A stretch of 57,487 bases of DNA from an uncultured Flavobacteriales bacterium (lineage in GTDB: Bacteria > Bacteroidota > Bacteroidia > Flavobacteriales_D > Sanyastnellaceae), in contig CAJQPF010000040.1 in assembly GCA_905480095.1 (NCBI GenBank), positions 1 through 57,487 of the forward strand. The letters run 5' to 3'. The notes under the pieces are model-generated. The model saw nothing but the letters and a program-made list of their open reading frames with translations, was not told the DNA's origin and did no database searches. Of the stretch, positions 43,726-51,922 are shown one piece after another (position 1 is the first letter of the stretch; every line of letters starts with the position of its first letter). A program made the translations under genes and the position numbers.

Positions 43726-46185
43726 TTAACGTTCAATTTGAACTGCAGTAGCTTTGTCTCCGATGAGAAGTAGATAGTTACCTGCAACAATGTCTGTGAA
43801 GTTAAATTCGTGGAGACGAGCTTCTGTGGCGATGAGTACGCCACGAGCTGCTACAGATCCTCTCATGTCAATGAGTCTCCAATCAGAAGTACCCATCAGT
43901 GCTTTTGGAAGTTTGCAAGTGAATTGGCCCGTACTTGGATTGGGGAATGCAAACAACCCATCTGTAAGATCGCTATCTTCGTTTATGAGCTCTTCTAAGC
44001 CCACTGAGACGTTTATCTCTATGCATACTTGCTCTCCGATGCACCCGAAGGCGTTCGTTTCTTGTACACATACAAATCCAGGTCCTTCAGTTGCCCAAAG
44101 CAGGGATATTGCAAAAATATCCGACACCACTAAGGAGTCAGCACCCGAGAAGGTCCATTCGTAGGAACTTCCAGCCGTATATGAATATTCGTACACGCTA
44201 GAATCTCCAAACATGACTTCTGTATACCCATCTATTTCACCTTCTACAGGAATGACAGCTGAATTGACGGTGATTTCTTCGGAAACGGTACAGCCATTTT
44301 CATCCTCAACAGAAATGCTGTAATCTCCACCAGAAACAGAGAGCGGATCAATTCCGTCCCAATCAAATGTGAGTTCTCCAGTTCCGCCAGCAGCAGATGC
44401 TGTAACCGTACCTGAATTGGGCTCTGTACAGTTGGGCTCAGTGCTTTCTAATGAAAGTTGAATGGCAGGGGGAGCGAAGATGCTGAATTCAAGCGTCGTA
44501 GAGCAAAGGTTGTCATCGCTGACAGATACAGAATATTCACCTTCAGGAAGAGAACTTGGATCGTAGTTTCCGAAATAAATGTCATAGGGAGGGACCGCGC
44601 CTGTTACAAAAATATCGACAGATCCCTCACTAGAATAGGAACAAAGCGCATCTGATGTTGATTCTACATAAGTCACCAAATCGGTATCTTCATTCACGAT
44701 TTGAACGAAAGGAACACTTTCGTTGCCACAAGCATCTGTTGCAATAAATGTGCGTGTCAGCTCAACTGCAAGAGGGCACGTACCTGGTCCCAATTCTGAA
44801 ACGAGTTCGATATTTACCCCACTGCATAAGTCCTCAGCGAAGGGCATCCCGAAATCTTCAGTTTCAATAGACGATGAGATGACTTGTTCGGGCAGTAACT
44901 CAGTCCAAATCGGTCCACTTTCGTCATTGACTTCAATGACCTGTTCTACCGTAGCGCTGTTTCCACAAGCATCAGTGGCTGTCACCAAACGATATATAGA
45001 ATATCGTCCTTCACATTCACCCATTAGAATCGACTCTTCATCAATATCATAGGTCACAGGGGAGCTGCAAGCATCTTGGGCCACAGCGTTTTCGAATTCA
45101 GGAAGAATCGGGCACGTGGTCGAAATGGGCGCCGTTCCTCCGACAAAGGATGGAGGCGTATTGTCAATCACGTTAATCGTTTGAGAATATTCAACCTGCC
45201 TGTCCATGCAGTCTGTGCCAAGCCAGTGACGAACAATCGTGTAATTGCCAGGGCAACTTCCCTCGATTGTCGTTTCATCCATCTCAACAGTTACGGTCCA
45301 TTCTGCGGCATAACAATTCCCATCGGGGTTGTGTTGTTCCTCAAACTCCGAAGCGAAAGAAGAGATACTCGCATATACAGTAGGCGGGGAGGGGACGTTT
45401 GAACAGGTGACATCCATGTCATCAGGAGCATTGTTGAAAGTTGGAAGGAGGTTGTTGCCGTTGCAGTCTTCATCACTATTTGCATATGCACATGATCCAT
45501 CATTATCTGTTGCGAGAATCATGAAATTACAAGCAAATGTGTCTGTACATCCTCCGATTTCAAACATGTCACAAATCCCATCAGCATCAGTGTCGGTAAT
45601 ACAATCTCCGAAACAATCATATCCGAAGGAAGGGTATTCACAAAATGAGTTGTCTTCAAATGAAGCATCTGGGTTGAAATTACATGCTAACGGGTCCATG
45701 CAATCCCCTTGATCACATACGCCAAATAATATAATGTCTAAATCATAATTTGCACTGGCACTCCCAAAGTTCCATCCATTTTGCAAATCAAAAAACCACG
45801 TCCCATCTCCGCTGATTCCAGCAGCCACGGCACTCACTGTATAAGTGTAAAATCCATTTGCACTAGAGGTCCAGCTTGTGGGGAAATCAATATCATAACA
45901 TGTTGAAGGCGGGTTAATGTTATATCCTTCACCGGCCATGCAGTTTCCGTTTGCACCAGTAATGACTGCAATCATATCCGCAGGCCATTCACCGCCACCT
46001 GCAGAAAAATTAAGGTTAAACTGTATTTGAGTGAGTGTTCCTGTTAAGAACATGTTTTGGCTTGTGCTCTGTCCCCCTCCAAGCGTTACATCAAAACTCA
46101 CAGTTGTATTGCATTGACTTTGTCCCATAAAAGGGATGGTCATGAGTGCCATTGCCACAATTAAATGCCTGAATATTAATTTCAT
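43726..46185 (-). CDS. Large secreted protein with HYR-like and SprB repeats and T9SS type A signal
   Basis: An 819-residue exported protein. After the signal peptide (MALMTIPFMGQS) comes a globular domain rich in Gly/Trp, two Cys-rich GCxxxxACNF units, two or three HYR-like beta-sandwich repeats (VIDNTPPSFVGGTAP...CPILPEFENAVAQDACS...ATDACGNSATVEQVIEVND), SprB-type repeats (CTEPNSGTVTASAAGGTGELTFDWDG, GGDYSISVEDENGCTV), an Ig-like segment similar to that in the 38511 protein, and a T9SS type A tail (LFAFPNPSTGQFTCKLPK...WRLIDMRGSVAARG). Such architecture fits a cell-surface adhesin or SprB-like gliding-associated filament protein. Confidence 0.88.
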   Translation of the reverse strand: MKLIFRHLIVAMALMTIPFMGQSQCNTTVSFDVTLGGGQSTSQNMFLTGTLTQIQFNLNFSAGGGEWPADMIAVITGANGNCMAGEGYNINPPSTCYDIDFPTSWTSSANGFYTYTVSAVAAGISGDGTWFFDLQNGWNFGSASANYDLDIILFGVCDQGDCMDPLACNFNPDASFEDNSFCEYPSFGYDCFGDCITDTDADGICDMFEIGGCTDTFACNFMILATDNDGSCAYANSDEDCNGNNLLPTFNNAPDDMDVTCSNVPSPPTVYASISSFASEFEEQHNPDGNCYAAEWTVTVEMDETTIEGSCPGNYTIVRHWLGTDCMDRQVEYSQTINVIDNTPPSFVGGTAPISTTCPILPEFENAVAQDACSSPVTYDIDEESILMGECEGRYSIYRLVTATDACGNSATVEQVIEVNDESGPIWTELLPEQVISSSIETEDFGMPFAEDLCSGVNIELVSELGPGTCPLAVELTRTFIATDACGNESVPFVQIVNEDTDLVTYVESTSDALCSYSSEGSVDIFVTGAVPPYDIYFGNYDPSSLPEGEYSVSVSDDNLCSTTLEFSIFAPPAIQLSLESTEPNCTEPNSGTVTASAAGGTGELTFDWDGIDPLSVSGGDYSISVEDENGCTVSEEITVNSAVIPVEGEIDGYTEVMFGDSSVYEYSYTAGSSYEWTFSGADSLVVSDIFAISLLWATEGPGFVCVQETNAFGCIGEQVCIEINVSVGLEELINEDSDLTDGLFAFPNPSTGQFTCKLPKALMGTSDWRLIDMRGSVAARGVLIATEARLHEFNFTDIVAGNYLLLIGDKATAVQIER

Positions 46186-46231
46186 ATCGATTGTTTATTC
46201 ATATCTCTAGACTGCAATTTACTTAAAAAAA

Positions 46232-46264
46232 AAGCCGGAACACCCTTTTCAGGTATTCCGGCTT
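46232..46264 (-). terminator. Rho-independent terminator after the cupredoxin-dockerin gene
   Basis: Read on the minus strand, AAGCCGGAATACC pairs with GGTGTTCCGGCTT (one bulge or mismatch) and is followed by a run of nine T. It lies 19 nt after the stop at 46284 and before the next minus-strand gene starts at 46185. Confidence 0.85.
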
Positions 46265-46283
46265 AATTAACAGATGTGATCTA

Positions 46284-47447
46284 TCAACATGCGGTACCGA
46301 ATACCGACAGTAATTCTAGCAAATCACTCACAGTTGTTATTCCGTCACCATTAATATCTGTTGTACATCCAGAAGTACATCCAAATTCAGATAGGATTAA
46401 CAACAAGTCTGCAACGGTGACGCTACTGTCACTATTTAAGTCGCCAAAGCAGTCCACAATAGGGTTACAGCTTCCGTCGTCGTAATCTGCTGCTGCATTG
46501 TAGTTAGACGCAGCGCTATCCGTACAACCTCCAAGTCCGACCGTCACAGTCCCAACCATGCCTAGCGCAGCGTGCTGTCCGATAGAACAGTCGTAAGTAT
46601 AGACCCCAGGAATTGTAAATGTGTGTGAACCCATGCATACACCGGAAGGGCTGCCAGATATAGCCGGCAATGAGAATGCTTCTGGATTTCCAAATGAGAG
46701 ATCTGTTTGAGAGTCTACGTTTCCATTCACATCGTGAAATCCACCATAGTTGACCCAGTAAACAAGGGTGCCAACATCGACGCTTAAGTCTGTTTCTGTG
46801 TAGGAATAGCTAATGGTTGCAACCTCAATACCATCAAGGTTACATGGATTTAGAATGCATGACCCATCATCTATTACAGCTTCAGGGTTATAATTTGTAG
46901 CATTGACATCCATACATCCTTCAACACCAAAATCAATAAATAGAGAACCGAACATTTGTTCTTGTCCAAATGGAAATCCAAAGACCGTTGTCCACCCTTT
47001 TACGGTGATGTCAGCCCTAAAATTGCCTGATATAGTAGGTGTCCCTTCGAGACTGGCACAATATTGATTTCCACCATGAAAAGAGCATGGGTAATTTGAA
47101 TCGCCATTGTTGTTGCATACAACTTGTAATCCCAATTCATCCAATGTATAAGAAGTAAGAGTGTCATCTAAATCTACCATGACAAGACTCACTAACTCAA
47201 TAGAATCAAGTAATGCAGTTGGCGCAAAAGGGAGGGTAGAATCAATTTCAAGAACGTAGGTTGGGATTAAGAGATGCAGAACATCATAATATGGTTCGTC
47301 AGTAATTCCAGGCTCAAATTGTTCGCCTTGACTTGGGTCAGGTGAGCTTCCATATGTTTCACTTCCGAAATCAAAATCTGCAGTACATTGACCTGATACA
47401 GATCCAAGAATAAAGATGGCGAAAAAGCCGATGAGTATATTTTTCAT
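46284..47447 (-). CDS. Secreted protein with cupredoxin domain, GCTD repeats and dockerin-like C-terminus
   Basis: A 387-residue protein from the ATG at 47447 (signal peptide MKNILIGFFAIFILGSVSG). Residues ~40-175 form a globular domain I do not recognise. Two GCxDxxAxNYxxxAxxDDGSC units flank a cupredoxin-like domain (about 205-303) that keeps all four type 1 copper ligands: H238 (GFHDV), C287, H292 and M297 (YDCSIGQHAALGM). The last 55 residues are a paired EF-hand, dockerin-like module: DLNSDSSVTVADLLLILSEFGCTSGCTTDINGD... ending FGTAC. There is no T9SS tail. It may be a copper-binding electron-transfer or sensing module displayed outside the cell. It overlaps nothing and is followed by a terminator. 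Confidence 0.85.
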   Translation of the reverse strand: MKNILIGFFAIFILGSVSGQCTADFDFGSETYGSSPDPSQGEQFEPGITDEPYYDVLHLLIPTYVLEIDSTLPFAPTALLDSIELVSLVMVDLDDTLTSYTLDELGLQVVCNNNGDSNYPCSFHGGNQYCASLEGTPTISGNFRADITVKGWTTVFGFPFGQEQMFGSLFIDFGVEGCMDVNATNYNPEAVIDDGSCILNPCNLDGIEVATISYSYTETDLSVDVGTLVYWVNYGGFHDVNGNVDSQTDLSFGNPEAFSLPAISGSPSGVCMGSHTFTIPGVYTYDCSIGQHAALGMVGTVTVGLGGCTDSAASNYNAAADYDDGSCNPIVDCFGDLNSDSSVTVADLLLILSEFGCTSGCTTDINGDGITTVSDLLELLSVFGTAC

Positions 47448-47482
47448 TTTTCTATTTTTATGTGGTATAAAGATAAGTTTAG

Positions 47483-49354
47483 TTATGGACAAATCGTTCC
47501 GAATACAGCGAGAATTTGAAGTAAATCAGCGACGCTGACCAAATCATCTTCGTTGAGGTCGGTTTCGCAATTTGAAGTACATCCAAATTCTGCAAGAAGC
47601 TCAAGTAAATCTGTAACAGTAATAACACCATCATTGTTGAAATCACCAAAGCATGTTGCGTATATGCAACTCTCATCATTTACTGTGGCACTTGGATCGT
47701 AGTTGTCAGCCATAGGGTCTGTACAACCTGAAATCGTTAGAATCTCATCATCTTCTATAATTGTGTTGCAATCGTTATCTATTCCGGACAACGTGCCAGC
47801 GCCACCTGGAAACATTAATGCCTCAAGGTCATTGCAGTCTTCACTGTTAAAGGCATATGGAGTGGTGTTTGAAGGGTCACATCCGTTGACAGGGGAGTTG
47901 ATGTCTCCATACCCATCTCCATCAAGGTCAGCCCAAACATCAAGTCCCTCAAAAACGGTAATGGTTTCGGTGTCAAAAAATTCTGCACTGATTGTTTCAG
48001 TAATATTTATCACAGCAACATTTCCACCTCCATAAATAGTGTAAGCACCTGCGCCAGTTGCAAAAAAACTTGTTGAACCTAAGTTGTCATCACTGGTGAA
48101 TGGGCCATCTTGATCGTAAAAGGTCACATTATAGTTTTCTCCATATGTTAATGCAATATTTAAGTCATTAAAATTTGCAGTCATTTGATCAGTAACAACA
48201 GATGATGTATACGATATGTCACCATTTAACACGAAATAGGGGTCAGGGTTGCCTAATCCAAAGAAGTCTTCAGCATCACCTCCCCAGCCATCACCAAGTT
48301 GTATAATTTCTAATGAGGTGAGTGTTAACTGAGTTACAGTCGTAGCTAATGAAATCGTGTATGATCCTGGCTCATCATACAAAACACTGGGATTAGAAGT
48401 GTTTAAAACACAACCATTTGCAAGATTATTCTCGTCAATGGTAAAGTTATGGATCGCATTCCCGCCAAAATTTCCACCTTCAACTATTTGAGCAAGGATG
48501 TTTCCACTTCCATCCGTGAGTAAATAGCTTCCTATGACCCCTTCGAATTGCATGCCATCTCCATAACTGTCATTAATGCTTAATGTATAGCTTCCTGGTC
48601 CCACACATATTTGTTCATTATAAATTGTTTGGGCCTCTGAATAGGGGCCCCCAGAGATTATCAAGTCTCCATTAGAATTTGTGACAATCCATGTCGTTTC
48701 TGCTGGGTAATTGTCCGTTAAAATTTCCAGATTGATCACAGAACCATTTGATGGTCCCCCAAAATCCCAATTGTATGATACGCCTGCACCAGTGATGAGG
48801 TTTTCAATATCAACATTTAAGGGTGAACACCCAGAATTTTCAGAGACATTAAAGCTCGCATTTCCACCTCCAGAACCTTGAAGAATGCTAAGGGGGAGTG
48901 AAAAGCTTTCACTCAGGCTCTGAGTGATGCCAAAGACAGAAGCCACCACCGCTACATTAATGGTTACAAAGTACTCGCCAGCAGCAAGAGGAACGCCACA
49001 TATTGTAGCACAGCCGTATTCTTCACCGTTTGAAGGATAGTAAACGCCGTTAGGGTTGCTCGGAGTCAATGATAATCCAAAAGGGAGACCTGTTATGCTT
49101 GTGATAGTAATGCTCTCTAATGTTGCGGAAAGTCCAGATCCTGGGTCAACAACTGAGGCAGGCATGTTGAAAGTTGCAGTAGACAAATATTCTACACCTG
49201 TTGTTCCGTCTGGAAAAGCAGTAGGACAAAGTACAGGAAAGCCATCAGCAACACATGTGTAATCAGGAGTGCAAGATGAACATTGAGAAAATGCAGAAGC
49301 GGAGACCATCATGATGGTCGCCGCTCCGAGCAGTTGAATATATTTAAAAGTCAT
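47483..49354 (-). CDS. Secreted protein with MopE-like metal-binding motif and dockerin-like C-terminus
   Basis: A 623-residue exported protein (signal peptide MTFKYIQLLGAATIMMVSASAFS). An N-terminal immunoglobulin-like region (about 30-180), then a PKD-like start, a domain shared with the next gene (LEILTDNYPAETTWIVTNSNGDL...SLSINDSYGDGM-like), a second C2-like beta domain (QLGDGWGGDAEDFFGLGNPDPYFVL), and a Cys-rich motif DLDGDGYGD...CDPSN...SEDCNDLEALMFPGG...IDNDCNTIIEDD that resembles the MopE/putative metal-binding motif family. One GCTD unit and a terminal dockerin-like pair (CFGDFNNDGVITVTDLLELLAEFGCTSNC...FGTICP) close it. No T9SS signal. The 44-nt gap to the upstream protease gene suggests one operon 49399-47483-46284. 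Confidence 0.85.
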   Translation of the reverse strand: MTFKYIQLLGAATIMMVSASAFSQCSSCTPDYTCVADGFPVLCPTAFPDGTTGVEYLSTATFNMPASVVDPGSGLSATLESITITSITGLPFGLSLTPSNPNGVYYPSNGEEYGCATICGVPLAAGEYFVTINVAVVASVFGITQSLSESFSLPLSILQGSGGGNASFNVSENSGCSPLNVDIENLITGAGVSYNWDFGGPSNGSVINLEILTDNYPAETTWIVTNSNGDLIISGGPYSEAQTIYNEQICVGPGSYTLSINDSYGDGMQFEGVIGSYLLTDGSGNILAQIVEGGNFGGNAIHNFTIDENNLANGCVLNTSNPSVLYDEPGSYTISLATTVTQLTLTSLEIIQLGDGWGGDAEDFFGLGNPDPYFVLNGDISYTSSVVTDQMTANFNDLNIALTYGENYNVTFYDQDGPFTSDDNLGSTSFFATGAGAYTIYGGGNVAVINITETISAEFFDTETITVFEGLDVWADLDGDGYGDINSPVNGCDPSNTTPYAFNSEDCNDLEALMFPGGAGTLSGIDNDCNTIIEDDEILTISGCTDPMADNYDPSATVNDESCIYATCFGDFNNDGVITVTDLLELLAEFGCTSNCETDLNEDDLVSVADLLQILAVFGTICP

Positions 49355-49398
49355 GGTTCAGTTTTATGTGTATTAAGAGTACACAAGATACTGAAAAA

Positions 49399-51816
49399 TT
49401 AACAAGTTGTACCAAATGCTGCAAGTAGCAGTAAGATATCTGAAACGTTCACATACGTATCGCCATCTACATCAGCTGTACAGCCTGACAAACATCCGAA
49501 TTCAGACAGAACAAGTAATACGTCAGCAACTGTAATGACGCCATCTCCATTGATGTCACCTGTACATGTACAAGATTCGTAATCACAGAGCTCGTAATCT
49601 GTGGCTGATGCTACGTAGTTGCAGGCTTCAGGATCATCACACCCAGCAATTTCATTTTCATCACATACGCCATCATTGTCAGAATCGTTGTTACATACAC
49701 AGTAACATTCTTCAATAATTAGACAATTCACTTCATCCACTTCAGTAAAGAAAGCAGTGTATGTCGCAGGATCAGTAAACGAACATTCGCAATCTGTTAC
49801 TATTAAATCAAATTCTTCACATGCATCACAGATTCCATCTTCATCGAGATCTTGTATACAGTTTCCACCACAGTCATATCCAATGGCAGCGTAAGTACAG
49901 CTTCCGTCATCAATTGTGGCCTCTGAATTGTAATTACATGCTTGATTATTCGTACACCCAGCTGTGGAGCCAGCAGTCACACAAAAATTAGTGGTCTCTG
50001 TAGAGACGAATTCACCCCCTGAAACCAACGTGTTTCCATCTGATGTTATGCTGTAGTTTCCTTCTCCATATGCACAGCAAATCCCATCTCCGTAACTGTC
50101 ATTGATTGTGACATCATAACATCCAGTGGCCACACATGCTGAGGACGTAAAAGTCGTGCCATTGGAAGCGTAAGGGCCGCCAGACATGATTGTCGCTCCC
50201 GAAGCGTCTGTGACGCTCCATGTCGTTTCATCGGGGTAGTTGTCTGTGAGTATAGTGAAAATCACTTCTACACCATTCCCGATACAAGACCCATCATCAA
50301 TGGTTGCAGATGAACCATAGTTGCATGAGGTGGGGTCAGTACATCCTGTACATGAACTGCCATCTCCACCACAAATTCCACACACATCATTGTCTACACA
50401 ACTTCCATTGTCTGAGGTTGCTTCAGGGTCGTAGTTACACGCAGTTGAGTCTGTACAACCAGCACCAGGAACGGCATTCGTCGGGTAGCTGTCAAGTGTG
50501 TTTACGCCTGTATTTAAAGGATCTAAGTATTGAGACGCACCAAGGCCCCAACTCACGTTGAATCTTCCGTAGAAATCATATGCACCATTATTTACAGAGC
50601 CGGAACACGCGGCAGCTCCGCCGTAAAGTTGACCTATAATGCGGTGATTCTGATCAAAAAGTGGTGAGCCAGATGATCCGGGTTCAGTCACTCCCAACTC
50701 CCACTCATCAATCCACCAAACCTGAGCACCTCCAGTACTACTTTGGTAAGGCGCATCGTTTTCAAAACAGATTTTTTTAAGATCGCCACTTGGGTGATGA
50801 ATTCCTACAGCAGACGAAGGTGTCGATCCAGAATGATCCCAACCGGCATATTCAACATTGTAGCTTGCTGGTGGAGTCGAACTCAACTCAATAAGCGCAA
50901 AATCAGACCCCCCGTTTTGAACAAGGAGTGTGCCTCCAGACACGCTTTGGTTTGTAGGGCCTGTTGTGCCAGAACATGAACTGCTTTCATGGTTGAAATA
51001 ATACACCCATGTATTGGGGGTTCCGATACAGTGATTTGCCGTTAGAAAATAAGGTGTGCCATCGTTTGCTGTGTTGTTGATCATCGCACCTGTGCAATAA
51101 GCAGATCCACCATTTACAATTAACGCGACAGATCTTTTTTCTGTTTGCCAGTCAGCGCCTTCTGGACAATTAACATTGATGTTACAAGCACCAGAGTTTC
51201 CAAACGGTCCCAATCTTTCAACCATTTCAGCCAAAACAGCTTCTTGGTGATTCAAAAGGGAACGGTATCCGTGAATGACTTGATTCACTTCGATCTCACC
51301 CATTCCATGCGATGCGGGTGATTCGTGGTATTCTAGAATCATAGAAGAGCCATCGAGTACCCCAAGTGAGAGCCCCTCCCAATCTTTGTTGTTTTCTTGT
51401 GTAAAAGAACCTAGAAAAGCTGTTCTTTGAGCGTTGTAGACGTAAAGTTGCGCTTCTTTTGGCAACACAAATCTTGAAAGCATGAAGCTTACATTTAGTG
51501 CATTGGGGCAATTAAAGCCAAGCCTCCATACGTGCTTGCCATCTTCGAACGTCCAAGTACCTGAATTTTCAAGATTGAAAGCCACTTCTTGCTCAACACC
51601 AAATCTCCATGGCGCTTCTTTGTGTTGGTCAGTAACTGCATCTTCTAAAGCAAGAGCGGCGAGGTCAACGTCGGGCATCTGTTGCATCTCAATTACAGGT
51701 TGATAAGTAGCATCTTCCCAATTTAATGGTGATCCTCCGTGGGAAATTTGTGCGATTGTTGCAGTAGAGAAAATGACTCCTAAAAGTAAAAGGAATATGT
51801 TTTTACAGTTGTACAT
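49399..51816 (-). CDS. Lysyl-endopeptidase-like serine protease with GCTD repeats and dockerin-like C-terminus
   Basis: An 805-residue exported protease from the ATG at 51816 (MYNCKNIFLLLLGVIFSTATIAQ); an ATG at 51846 is also possible. A propeptide (about 24-205) leads to an S1-family domain related to Achromobacter protease I: GACNINVNCPEGADW, the His in FLTANHCIG (H262), the Asp in GSDFALIEL (D305), the Ser in TEPGSSGSPLFD (S382), and an Asp in the AYDFYGR segment where the lysyl-specific enzyme has its S1 Asp. After it come four GCTD-type Cys units, the DNYPDETTWSVTDASG...INDSYGDGICC domain shared with the next gene, more Cys/Asp-rich loops and a dockerin-like pair ending FGTTC. Lys-specific cleavage is likely but not proven. 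Confidence 0.9.
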   Translation of the reverse strand: MYNCKNIFLLLLGVIFSTATIAQISHGGSPLNWEDATYQPVIEMQQMPDVDLAALALEDAVTDQHKEAPWRFGVEQEVAFNLENSGTWTFEDGKHVWRLGFNCPNALNVSFMLSRFVLPKEAQLYVYNAQRTAFLGSFTQENNKDWEGLSLGVLDGSSMILEYHESPASHGMGEIEVNQVIHGYRSLLNHQEAVLAEMVERLGPFGNSGACNINVNCPEGADWQTEKRSVALIVNGGSAYCTGAMINNTANDGTPYFLTANHCIGTPNTWVYYFNHESSSCSGTTGPTNQSVSGGTLLVQNGGSDFALIELSSTPPASYNVEYAGWDHSGSTPSSAVGIHHPSGDLKKICFENDAPYQSSTGGAQVWWIDEWELGVTEPGSSGSPLFDQNHRIIGQLYGGAAACSGSVNNGAYDFYGRFNVSWGLGASQYLDPLNTGVNTLDSYPTNAVPGAGCTDSTACNYDPEATSDNGSCVDNDVCGICGGDGSSCTGCTDPTSCNYGSSATIDDGSCIGNGVEVIFTILTDNYPDETTWSVTDASGATIMSGGPYASNGTTFTSSACVATGCYDVTINDSYGDGICCAYGEGNYSITSDGNTLVSGGEFVSTETTNFCVTAGSTAGCTNNQACNYNSEATIDDGSCTYAAIGYDCGGNCIQDLDEDGICDACEEFDLIVTDCECSFTDPATYTAFFTEVDEVNCLIIEECYCVCNNDSDNDGVCDENEIAGCDDPEACNYVASATDYELCDYESCTCTGDINGDGVITVADVLLVLSEFGCLSGCTADVDGDTYVNVSDILLLLAAFGTTC

Positions 51817-51922
51817 GACGATAATGGTTTTCGATTCGTTCGACATAAAGACGCTTACATCATCAATAAGTTGCGTGAGAACTTAATTTAAGTTAAATTG
51901 TAAAAGTTATAACTGATACAGT

